From contig JAQUDJ010000013.1 in assembly GCA_028685755.1 (NCBI GenBank), positions 12,673 through 56,566 of the forward strand: a stretch of DNA of 43,894 nt, written 5' to 3'. The notes under the pieces are model-generated. The model was not told where the DNA came from. It was given only the letters and a program-made list of their open reading frames with translations, and did not search any database. A program made the position numbers and the translations under genes. Source of the stretch: Eubacteriales bacterium (GTDB taxonomy: Bacteria; Bacillota; Clostridia; Saccharofermentanales; UBA5734). Shown piece after piece: positions 8,131-15,735 of the stretch; position 1 is the stretch's first letter; every line of letters begins with the position of its first letter.

Positions 8131-8172
8131 GATTGGGGATTAGGGATTGGGGATTAGGGATTAGGGATTGGG
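8131..8172 (+). repeat. Six tandem GATTRGG heptamers (telomere-like, G4-prone)
   Basis: Six perfect copies of the 7-mer GATTGGG or GATTAGG lie head to tail (order G,A,G,A,A,G at the variable base). The plus strand has six runs of three to four Gs separated by 3-4 nt, a textbook intramolecular G-quadruplex pattern. It lies in the gap between metY's promoter and the AraC gene's 3' end. Confidence 0.9.
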
Positions 8173-8213
8173 AATCTCTCATGTAAGGGTTATGCAATTT
8201 GGCTTGAATTGCC

Positions 8214-9161
8214 TTATAGTGCTAATTCTGAATAATAGGGTGCAGCCATCGATTCTGGAAAGTGCTCAAGCGAACGCTGCTCGCTGATCATCTTCGTACG
8301 ATAGGCACTCGGCGTGATCCCGGTGTTTTGACGGAAGGCGGCTGAAAAGCGGCTGGCCGAGAAAAAACCGCACTGGACACCGATGTCGTTCGCCGAAAGC
8401 CTTGTGTGAACAAGGAGACGCTTGGCTTGAGTGATTCGCAAATCCGTCAGAAAATCGTACGGGCTCTGACCGAAGGCTTGTTTGAAAGCACGAATGAAAT
8501 GAAAGCGATTCATGCGGCTGAGGTCGGCGAGCTTTTCAATCGTCAACTTATCTTCAAGATTCTCGTGCATGTATTCGAGGACATTTTGAAAGCGGGCTTG
8601 TGGTTCAGACAGGGGTTTGTCGAACAAGCGGATCTCTTCGAGTTGGCTGATGTGATAATGGCGAATCAACTGTATAGCGAGATTCTCAGATAAGTTGTTG
8701 ATCAGTTGCGCTCGGCCGACGCGATTGTCGCGCATTTCATTGATGAGTGTCGCGATCACGTTCTGCACTTCGGAATGAAGCAGGCACTGTTCACAGAGAA
8801 ACGGGGCATTCGTCGTCCCAATAATTTCTCGAATCATATGATCGAGGTAATCTGCTTTAACATAGACCGAAATAAAACTCATGTCTTGGATACTACGTGA
8901 TACACCGTGACGGATATGGGGTTTAATAATGATCAATTGACCCGGGCGACATTCGACAGCTCGCTTGTCGATGAAAAAATGCGAAAAATGCGTAATCGGA
9001 ATTAAGAATTCATAATTGTCGTGTATGTCTTCGATGCTATTTTGAATATTGACAGGGTTCGATGTCATGAGGATCTCAACTGGGCCACCAGGCAAAGTCA
9101 CCAGGTGGTCAAAGGGTAAAACGTTGGCTAGTGCAGAAATATCATATAATTCAGGTTTCAT
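8214..9161 (-). CDS. AraC-family transcriptional regulator
   Basis: A 315-residue protein is predicted from the ATG at 9159-9161, which has GGAGGA upstream. An earlier in-frame ATG lacks a ribosome binding site. An N-terminal cupin-like sensory region (about 1-180, with SHFFIDKRAVECRPGQLIII) precedes the double helix-turn-helix domain. That domain shows KLADLSRMNRFHFIRAFKQA, GQSPYDFLTDLRI and the second motif ISANDIGV-type CGFFSASRFSAAFRQNTGITPSAYR. Ligand and targets are unknown; cupin-type AraC proteins often respond to sugars. A long inverted repeat upstream may be its own operator. Confidence 0.9.
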   Translation of the reverse strand: MKPELYDISALANVLPFDHLVTLPGGPVEILMTSNPVNIQNSIEDIHDNYEFLIPITHFSHFFIDKRAVECRPGQLIIIKPHIRHGVSRSIQDMSFISVYVKADYLDHMIREIIGTTNAPFLCEQCLLHSEVQNVIATLINEMRDNRVGRAQLINNLSENLAIQLIRHYHISQLEEIRLFDKPLSEPQARFQNVLEYMHENLEDKLTIEKLADLSRMNRFHFIRAFKQAFGQSPYDFLTDLRITQAKRLLVHTRLSANDIGVQCGFFSASRFSAAFRQNTGITPSAYRTKMISEQRSLEHFPESMAAPYYSELAL

Positions 9162-9208
9162 GGTTCCTCCGAGAATTGATTTGCAAACCAACTGTTTAGT
9201 CAGTGGAC

Positions 9209-9260
9209 ATCTTGCAAATACGGCTCAATTATAAGAAAGATTTGATGAATTTTGCAAGAT
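9209..9260. promoter_or_regulatory. Long-range inverted repeat upstream of the AraC gene (candidate operator)
   Basis: ATCTTGCAA (9209-9217) and TTGCAAGAT (9252-9260) are perfect inverted 9-mers. A third partial copy, TTGCAAAC, lies at 9181-9188. They sit in the divergent region between the AraC gene and the S11-like gene, where an AraC dimer could bind. The rest of 9162-9452 shows nothing else I can name. Confidence 0.45.
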
Positions 9261-9452
9261 AAAACTACTTGTTTTCAAACCAATTTCTCACCGAAATCTA
9301 TCAGCTACAGCGTTTTGCCGTTTTTTCGTCACGATTGATGCGCAACATTTGAACATTTTTCATAAGGACTCCATCTGCTACTTCTGTGAAACTCAGCTCT
9401 GTGTTAAGATTTTTCCAACACAGTGTTTCATTTACGTCAGGCAGGCAGATTC

Positions 9453-10874
9453 ATGGCATCGAAAAATCCAAGTCATTTTCTAAGTCCGTTGAGACGCCGA
9501 TTGATCAACACGATCATGTCGGTTGCTTTGGGGGCTTTTTTTGTGACAGGGATCATCATGAGCGGACAAGTTACAGCGGCAGCTCCGGTCTTTGCGGCTG
9601 CCGTTGATGTGCCCCTCGATGTCGAATTGAGCGGGCAGCAAGCGATTGTTCTTGAATCTGGTCGAATGCGCGTCCTCTATGAACAAAATAGTCAGTTACC
9701 CGTTTCGATTCCCGTAGCTGCGAAACTCATGACGGCAATCATTACGGCTGAACAGCTTTTGCCCGAAACGATGATCACAATCAGCAGTGTGGCGGCACAG
9801 GTCCCCGATCAAGCCAATAACATGGGGCAGCCTTTATTGCGAACGGGTGAAAAGTACAGCTATCAGTATTTGCTCTTGCGGATGTTGTTTTACGATTCAG
9901 ATGCCGCCGCCTTAGCATTAGCTGAACAAGTCAGCGGCGAAGAAGCGCTTTTTATTGATCTGATGAACGCCAAAGCGCAAAAGCTCGAGCTTTCTGAAAC
10001 ATCATTTTCACGTGTTTCTACCCTCACCGGCTCGCCGATGATCTCCACCGATGAGACTGTTGCCGACTTGAGCAAAACAGCTGGCACAAGTCTGACGGCT
10101 GTGACGAGTTTGCAGGAATTAGCCCGTCTGCTCGACGTTGCGATGCAAAACACGCTTTTAGCAGATACAATACAGCGCAGCAGTGAATACCAAGTTTTGG
10201 AAGGTCCGGTTGTGGTTTCAATGCACCATCAACTCGAATCACTTTGGACATTGTCGGACGACCGTGTACAAGGAGTAGTCTATAGTAATCGCCAAGGGGC
10301 AACCACGCTGACATTCGGCGAAGTCAATGGCATGTCCTTAATTACAGTTGTGGTCGATGGCTTGCCTAATCAAGCGATCAACGACACGCTCAAATTATAT
10401 GCAGCGATTGACCAGCATTTTGAAGTCGCCACCCTCGTAAATGCCGGGGAACATTTTTTTGGCAGCCAAGAAAAGACCCTAGACGGCGAAACATTTGGTT
10501 TGATTTATCTTAAGACCGTGACCTACACGCGCCCAATCGGGCAAGATTTTTTGAAATCCACCGTTCAATATCAGTCTTTTGGCCCGTTTTCACGGCCAAT
10601 TTTGAGTGGTGTTGTCATCGGCCAAGCGATCTTCCAGTTGCTTGATGGGACAACCGTGGCCGTCGATGTTGGTCCTGATCGCCAGATTCTGTCGAGCGTC
10701 AGTATCTATGACCGAGCCTTAAAACAGCTCCAAAAAAATCCAAACCTCACGATCATCTTGCTATTGATGTTAGTGTTGCTTGCTGTAGTCATCTTGCTCA
10801 AAATCATCTTCAGTTTTACTCGACTCTCGCGTTTAGCCAAGCTCCTCTTCTTTGAAATCCGCAGTCGCCGTTAA
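9453..10874 (+). CDS. S11 (DacA/DacF-like) peptidase homologue lacking the catalytic motifs
   Basis: A protein of about 473 residues is predicted from the ATG at 9453; a GTG at 9423 is the alternative. It has an N-terminal signal/membrane segment, an S11 D-Ala-D-Ala carboxypeptidase-like domain, and a C-terminal membrane helix (LTIILLLMLVLLAVVILL) with a short basic tail. Family blocks are clear: ESGRMRVLYEQN, KLMTAI, a LRTGEKYSYQYLL-type lead-in, DAAALALAEQVSGEEALFIDLMN. The active-site motifs are gone: SxxK reads VAAK, SxN reads YDS, and KTG is not present where NRQGATT stands. It is probably membrane-anchored outside the cell and non-catalytic, perhaps a peptidoglycan-binding protein. No operon partner is visible. 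Confidence 0.82.
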   Translation: MASKNPSHFLSPLRRRLINTIMSVALGAFFVTGIIMSGQVTAAAPVFAAAVDVPLDVELSGQQAIVLESGRMRVLYEQNSQLPVSIPVAAKLMTAIITAEQLLPETMITISSVAAQVPDQANNMGQPLLRTGEKYSYQYLLLRMLFYDSDAAALALAEQVSGEEALFIDLMNAKAQKLELSETSFSRVSTLTGSPMISTDETVADLSKTAGTSLTAVTSLQELARLLDVAMQNTLLADTIQRSSEYQVLEGPVVVSMHHQLESLWTLSDDRVQGVVYSNRQGATTLTFGEVNGMSLITVVVDGLPNQAINDTLKLYAAIDQHFEVATLVNAGEHFFGSQEKTLDGETFGLIYLKTVTYTRPIGQDFLKSTVQYQSFGPFSRPILSGVVIGQAIFQLLDGTTVAVDVGPDRQILSSVSIYDRALKQLQKNPNLTIILLLMLVLLAVVILLKIIFSFTRLSRLAKLLFFEIRSRR

Positions 10875-11069
10875 TATGCGCCTGACCTCGGGCAGTGCCC
10901 GCGCGCAAAGCGGTTCGGATCGACGTCTTTTCCTAGTATTTCTATTGGTTTAATTGATTGGTAGCCACAGCGACGGAATTCTCGTGCATTCAGGCGTAAT
11001 CTCAACTAACAAGGGTCGCTAAACGTTCCAAGCACAAGCTTGCGAATGGAGCCCTGATGGAGGAATTAA

Positions 11070-12335
11070 ATGAGTGAGTTCATCAACAATCGGTCAGCCT
11101 TGAGTGATCAGGATCGCCGTGAAGGATTAAAAAAAGTTATCCGCATGCTGCACGCGGGTGAAAGTGTCGATGCGGCAAAAGCGGAGTTTGCCCGAATTTC
11201 GGATGGGATCAGTGGCGACGAAATTGCCCGACTAGAAGGCGAACTAGTCGCAGAGGGGCTAGCTGTTTCTGAGATCCAAAGGCTCTGTGATGTTCATGCC
11301 GACGTTTTCAGAGAACAACTGATTGCTGAAGATGAATTAGAATTCGATGCAATCCCTGGCCATCCGGTGCGGACTTTGATCCGCGAAAACGAAGCAATCG
11401 CCGAGCTGATCAAGTTGACACTTGAGCCACAGACATTAGCGTTTGCAAGCAACCCCGATGCAGTAGCCGATCAATTGGCGACGACCTTAGGCCTGCTGTT
11501 TGATCTCGACAAGCATTACGCCCGTAAAGAAATGCTGATCTTCCCCTATCTTGAAAAATACAATCGTTCGGCCCCACCAAAAGTCATGTGGGGTGTCGAT
11601 GATGAAATCCGCGATGCCATTAAAGACGCCCGTAAACGGGTCATGGCGCGTGACCTTGGTGTCATTCCTGCGCTGTCTGTCCTCTATAAAAAAATCCAGG
11701 AAATGTTTTTTAAAGAAGAAAATATTCTCGTCCCCATGCTCATCGATCTTTTAACCGAGGACGAATGGCTGGCCATTGCCAAAGAAAGTCCGGAAGTGGG
11801 TTTTTGCTTGGTCGAACCCGATGGCCCATGGATTCCCAAACGCCTGCCCCTTACCGGCGAAGCATTCGTCAAAGCGATGCACGGCGAAGAAACATTACCT
11901 GCCGCCCAAACTCAACCAACCCAACCAGCTGATGGTTTGATCCGCTTTGATACCGGTGTCTTGCGACTTGATCAGCTTACTGCGTTGCTCGACAAATTGC
12001 CGATTGATATTACTTTTGTCGATGAAAATGATATCGTTCGTTACTTCTCGCGCGCCGAAGATCGCGTCTTCCCCCGTCCAAAAACGGTCATCGGGCGCCA
12101 TGTTAATAATTGTCATCCGCCGGCGAGCGTCCACGTGGTCGAACAACTGGTCAACGACTTTAAGTCCGGGGTCAAGGATTCAGAAGATTTTTGGATCAAT
12201 ATGGGCGAACTCTTTGTCTTGATTCGGTACTTTGCCGTCCGTGGAACGGAAGGTCAATATCTAGGCACTTTAGAAGTGACGCAAAACATTGCCCCGATCA
12301 AGCTGATCGAAGGACAGAAGCGACTTTTATCGTAA
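11070..12335 (+). CDS. DUF438 protein with hemerythrin and PAS domains
   Basis: This 421-residue cytosolic protein has an N-terminal DUF438 region (about 1-80), then a hemerythrin HHE-like region (about 90-240) with GHPVRTLIRENEAI, DKHYARKEMLIFPYLE and KEENILVPML. A C-terminal PAS domain covers about 290-415: LDKLPIDITFVDENDIVRYF, KTVIGRHVNNCHPP and FFV-type strands. The family is common in anaerobes and is thought to bind iron or heme and sense O2 or NO; no output domain is present. ATG has GGAGGAATTAA upstream. The 195 bp before it show no gene. It is transcribed alone and converges on the membrane protein gene. Confidence 0.9.
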   Translation: MSEFINNRSALSDQDRREGLKKVIRMLHAGESVDAAKAEFARISDGISGDEIARLEGELVAEGLAVSEIQRLCDVHADVFREQLIAEDELEFDAIPGHPVRTLIRENEAIAELIKLTLEPQTLAFASNPDAVADQLATTLGLLFDLDKHYARKEMLIFPYLEKYNRSAPPKVMWGVDDEIRDAIKDARKRVMARDLGVIPALSVLYKKIQEMFFKEENILVPMLIDLLTEDEWLAIAKESPEVGFCLVEPDGPWIPKRLPLTGEAFVKAMHGEETLPAAQTQPTQPADGLIRFDTGVLRLDQLTALLDKLPIDITFVDENDIVRYFSRAEDRVFPRPKTVIGRHVNNCHPPASVHVVEQLVNDFKSGVKDSEDFWINMGELFVLIRYFAVRGTEGQYLGTLEVTQNIAPIKLIEGQKRLLS

Positions 12336-12341
12336 AACAGC

Positions 12342-12869
12342 TTAAATTCGGTGCAGATGGCGAGCGAGCCGATCCAGATAAAATGTGATCAGCAGCGTCA
12401 ATGCATAATCATAAAATATAATCGTGATCTGTAAGATTACGATTAAAGCCGGAATATACCACCAACCCCAGACAGCCGCCTGAGCTAAAACAAGTTCACG
12501 GGCAAATAAATAGGTGGCCGCTAGCAATTGGATGTTAGCGGTCATTATTTTTGCCAATACCGCAACGGGTTTTGGCAACTTGGCTTCAAAAAAGCCTTTG
12601 CTAATCGGGAAAATGCCAAAGAAGAGTACAAATAAATAACTAAAGGCAATACCTGGGTAGGCCAAGCTAATCAGACTGACGGTTAGGTAAACGAGGCTTG
12701 CCCGTTTGTAACCGAGTTCAATGACTGCGATTGCGATCGGCAACGAGCTTAACGCCAATAGCGATAAATCGGCAGTTGGTGAGATGGCCCCAATCACGAG
12801 AAAAACGATCGATAAGGCAGCTAACAAGCCACCGAGTGAGAGTGCACGTGTCCGCGAGCGACTGTTCAT
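12342..12869 (-). CDS. Integral membrane protein of unknown function
   Basis: This 175-residue protein has about five hydrophobic segments: GGLLAALSIVFLVIGAI, LSLLALSSLPIAIAVI, ASLVYLTVSLISLAYPGIAF, the YLFVLFFGIFP segment and two near the C terminus. The layout resembles small DUF2232 or ECF S-component-like proteins, but I cannot place it firmly. It starts one base after the stop of the J-domain gene, with weak initiation signals, so it is almost certainly translated in a DUF5685 - J-protein - membrane protein operon. Its stop is six bases from the converging DUF438 gene. Confidence 0.8.
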   Translation of the reverse strand: MNSRSRTRALSLGGLLAALSIVFLVIGAISPTADLSLLALSSLPIAIAVIELGYKRASLVYLTVSLISLAYPGIAFSYLFVLFFGIFPISKGFFEAKLPKPVAVLAKIMTANIQLLAATYLFARELVLAQAAVWGWWYIPALIVILQITIIFYDYALTLLITFYLDRLARHLHRI

Positions 12870-12870
12870 T

Positions 12871-13293
12871 TTAGCAACAAGAGATTAAGTCCGAGCCACA
12901 GCATTCACAGCAGGAATCGGCACAGCACATACAGCTTAAGGTGTTACAGAGATCCCCGTTCGTATTGCGATAATACGGGCCTTGGCTACCGTAGGGGCGT
13001 TGTTGTTGTTGCTGCCATTGCTGCCACTGTTGCTGGGCGTTTTGCTGATTAGCCCCAGGTTGTCCCGGGTTGCCAGACTGGCCAGCATAAGGACCATTGG
13101 CAGCATTGCCATTGGTCAAGCGATCGTACGCTTCGTTGACTTCCTGCATTTTTTCTTTGGCAAGATCAGCCAGCGGGTGATCCGTATAATTATCCGGATG
13201 ATACTTCTTGACCATGGTCCGATAGGCCTTTTTGATTTCGTCCTGCGTAGCACCTTGGCGGACTCCGAGAACGTCGAAGGGGTTTTTGGCCAT
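12871..13293 (-). CDS. J-domain protein with a Cys-rich C-terminal tail
   Basis: This 140-residue protein has a J domain at residues 3-60 (NPFDVLGVRQGATQDEIKKA and the HPD motif in KKYHPDN), then a Gln/Gly/Pro linker, and a tail of about 25 residues holding 11 cysteines (CNTLSCMCC, CCECC and a final CC). The HPD motif means it should stimulate an Hsp70 ATPase. The tail resembles a metal-binding module. No G/F zinc-finger or substrate-binding domains of DnaJ are present. It lies between a DUF5685 gene (11 bp upstream) and a membrane protein gene, an arrangement seen in other Clostridia. The function is unknown. Confidence 0.9.
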   Translation of the reverse strand: MAKNPFDVLGVRQGATQDEIKKAYRTMVKKYHPDNYTDHPLADLAKEKMQEVNEAYDRLTNGNAANGPYAGQSGNPGQPGANQQNAQQQWQQWQQQQQRPYGSQGPYYRNTNGDLCNTLSCMCCADSCCECCGSDLISCC

Positions 13294-13304
13294 GAAGTTA
13301 CTCC

Positions 13305-14150
13305 TTAGATCTTTGTCAGGCGACGGCCCTCGAGAATGGTCTCGCGAGCAGCCATCAATCCGACAGTTACAATATTACCTAATATTCCGGCATCGCGATC
13401 ATAAGGCAGCAAGGCTGCAACGCGGTCCATTTCAGTTTCACGATAGTCGAGGAGTTCGCGGGCTTTCACCCGGGCATCGGACGGCTCGAATGTCGAAAAG
13501 GGATTCCAGCTCTCATTATTGCAGTCAGCCTCTCGATCGTCAATTGCATCGACAAGGTAGATCCACGCGCCTAAATGCTGACCGAAGCGTTCCATACCTG
13601 CTTGAATCATCAGATCTGGGGTTGCTAGGGGTGCGGCAGCAGCGAAAATTGCTGCTAACAAATCGCCAAAAATATCGGCGGCGGCAAACGATGGCGGGCC
13701 GGCTTCAAGCGCTTTTAAACGTCCCAAGTGATTTTTCAAAATGGCTTCATAGCCTGGATATTTGTGTGCAGCTTTGCGCCAGGCAGGTGTCAAGGCGAGC
13801 TGGGCCGTACGGCCCATTATCGGATGTTCATCCTGGGCATTGTCCTTGGCTTTATGGTAAGCCATTAAAATGGTCAGCGCGGCAGCTTGTTTGAGCACTT
13901 CGCCACCTTTGAGGACCGGACGCCGTTTGATCGGGTTGGAAATACAGCCTTCAAACCGTTCGTAAGTATCGTCATCAGCCATTGATAACATCAATACAGC
14001 AAACAAAGTCAAATCATAGCCTAGAAGCAAACGAGGAAACTGGCCATAATCACGGCCAATCTGCTTACAGATGCCGCAGTAAACGGATTGATAACGAGCT
14101 AGTTCTTTGACCAGAAGTTCGGGCTTATATGGGCGGACATAGCCAAACAT
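13305..14150 (-). CDS. DUF5685 family protein
   Basis: This 281-residue protein begins MFGYVRPYKPELLVKE, the family opening, followed by a YCGICKQIG Cys pair (C25, C28) that could bind metal. It is largely alpha-helical. An acidic DAIDDREADCNN block near residue 207 recalls the Asp-rich motifs of isoprenoid synthase-like folds, though no reaction is established. There is no signal peptide. AGGT lies before the ATG. It leads the three-gene operon with the J-domain and membrane proteins. A -35-like TTGACA lies at 14199-14204 on the minus strand. Confidence 0.87.
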   Translation of the reverse strand: MFGYVRPYKPELLVKELARYQSVYCGICKQIGRDYGQFPRLLLGYDLTLFAVLMLSMADDDTYERFEGCISNPIKRRPVLKGGEVLKQAAALTILMAYHKAKDNAQDEHPIMGRTAQLALTPAWRKAAHKYPGYEAILKNHLGRLKALEAGPPSFAAADIFGDLLAAIFAAAAPLATPDLMIQAGMERFGQHLGAWIYLVDAIDDREADCNNESWNPFSTFEPSDARVKARELLDYRETEMDRVAALLPYDRDAGILGNIVTVGLMAARETILEGRRLTKI

Positions 14151-14162
14151 GGCATACCTCGA

Positions 14163-14182
14163 ATTACGTGATATTACGTGAT
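14163..14182. repeat. Two tandem copies of ATTACGTGAT
   Basis: A perfect 10-bp unit is repeated twice in the divergent gap between the DUF5685 operon and gltX. It lies next to a minus-strand TTGACA (14199-14204), so it may be an operator or just leader sequence. Confidence 0.5.
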
Positions 14183-14262
14183 AGCAGGGTGTTTAAGATG
14201 TCAATCATCTAGCACCTATGGTATCATATTATGCATTCATTAAATCATAAGAAGGTTTTTCC

Positions 14263-15735
14263 ATGCATTCAAATACTGTCCGCACCCGCTATGCTCCGAG
14301 TCCGACTGGCCTGATGCATGTCGGCAATCTCCGCACCGCATTATATGAATATTTAATTGCTCGCTCCTTAGGCGGCACTTTTGTCTTGCGTATCGAAGAT
14401 ACCGATCAAGAGCGCCAAGTTGATGGCGCAATTGACGTGATTTATCGCACGTTGCAGCAGGTTGGCATGACCCATGACGAGGGGCCGGATGTCGGTGGCC
14501 CTTACGGCCCGTATGTCCAAAGTGAACGTCTCGGGCTCTATCGCCCCTATGCGGAGCAACTCGTCGTCGAGGGCAAAGCATATCATTGCTTTTGTTCAAA
14601 AGAGCGCCTTGACGCAGTCCGTCAAGCAACAGAAGCAACTGGTAATTTTGCCGGTGGTTACGATCGTCACTGCCGAGATCTTGCAGCTGTTGAAGTTGCT
14701 GCCCGCCTCGCGGCCGGTGAAACATCAGTTATTCGTCAGAAAATGCCCCTAACAGGCACAACGACCTTTCACGATGCCGTCTATGGTGAAATCTCGGTCG
14801 AAAATTCCGAGCTCGAAGATCAAGTCCTCTTAAAATCTGACAATTTTCCGACTTATAATTTTGCGAACGTAATCGATGATCATACCATGGCGATAACCCA
14901 TGTAGTGCGTGGTTCTGAATATCTGTCATCAACACCTAAATACAACTTGCTTTATGAGGCTTTTGGCTGGGACGTCCCGACCTATGTCCACCTGCCCCTG
15001 ATTCTCGGCAAGGACGGTAAAAAGCTCTCCAAACGCCACGGCGCGACGAGTTTTGAAGATCTTATCGCACAAGGTTACCTAGCAGAAGCAATCGTCAACT
15101 ACATCGCCCTCTTGGGTTGGTGCCCTAAAGATAACACCGAGGTCTTTTCGCTTGAAGATCTCGGTCGCGTTTTTGCGATCGACGGCATTAGCAAGTCCCC
15201 CTCCGTCTTTGATTATGATAAGTTGACCTGGTTCAATGCCGAATATATTCGCGCGTTGGAACCGACTCAATTCCTCGAGCTGATCAAGCCCGAGCTTGAC
15301 CGTGTTTTTGCGGGCAACCCCTATGACGCAACCATGTTAGCTGAAATTCTTCAGCCGCGGCTCACCCAATTGACTCAGGTGCCAGACATGGTCGCATTTT
15401 TGGCACAGCGCCAGGATTATTCGATCGATCTCTTCACTAACAAAAAGAGTAAAACCGACCCCGAGATCGCAGCGGCGCTCTTGCCGCAAATGCTCGACGT
15501 CTTAGAAAAACTGCCAAACTGGGAACGCCAAGCATTGCACGATCTTCTGATCAACTTTGCCATTGAAAAGGAACTCAAAAACGGGACGGTCATGTGGCCG
15601 ATCCGGATCGCGATTTCCGGCCAAGATGTAACCCCCGGTGGCGCAATCGAAATTCTAACTATTCTCGGCCGCGATGAATCCCTCGCACGTATTCGGATCG
15701 CACTTGAAAAGCTCAATACAAGGAGTGCCTTATGA
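14263..15735 (+). CDS. gltX: Glutamyl-tRNA synthetase
   Basis: This 490-residue class I synthetase charges tRNA-Glu with glutamate. The Rossmann fold carries the HIGH-like signature PSPTGLMHVGNLRTALYEY near residue 11-29 and RIEDTDQERQ. The KMSKS-equivalent is KLSKRHG near 248-254. The C-terminal helical anticodon domain is complete, which is the normal bacterial length. A glnS gene follows with a four-base ATGA overlap, so the two enzymes are coupled. GltX here is probably discriminating, as a separate GlnRS is present. The ATG has AAGAAGG upstream. Confidence 0.96.
   Translation: MHSNTVRTRYAPSPTGLMHVGNLRTALYEYLIARSLGGTFVLRIEDTDQERQVDGAIDVIYRTLQQVGMTHDEGPDVGGPYGPYVQSERLGLYRPYAEQLVVEGKAYHCFCSKERLDAVRQATEATGNFAGGYDRHCRDLAAVEVAARLAAGETSVIRQKMPLTGTTTFHDAVYGEISVENSELEDQVLLKSDNFPTYNFANVIDDHTMAITHVVRGSEYLSSTPKYNLLYEAFGWDVPTYVHLPLILGKDGKKLSKRHGATSFEDLIAQGYLAEAIVNYIALLGWCPKDNTEVFSLEDLGRVFAIDGISKSPSVFDYDKLTWFNAEYIRALEPTQFLELIKPELDRVFAGNPYDATMLAEILQPRLTQLTQVPDMVAFLAQRQDYSIDLFTNKKSKTDPEIAAALLPQMLDVLEKLPNWERQALHDLLINFAIEKELKNGTVMWPIRIAISGQDVTPGGAIEILTILGRDESLARIRIALEKLNTRSAL

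Noticed and set aside
8131-8172. CRISPR array
   Set aside because: The repeats are 7-mers with no spacers, so it is a simple tandem repeat.
10875-11069. T-box or other riboswitch before the DUF438 gene
   Set aside because: No conserved AGGGTGG T-box core or other riboswitch motif was found.
13232-13894. 220-codon plus-strand ORF over the DUF5685 gene
   Set aside because: Its product has no family features and the minus-strand DUF5685 frame is clearly the coding one.
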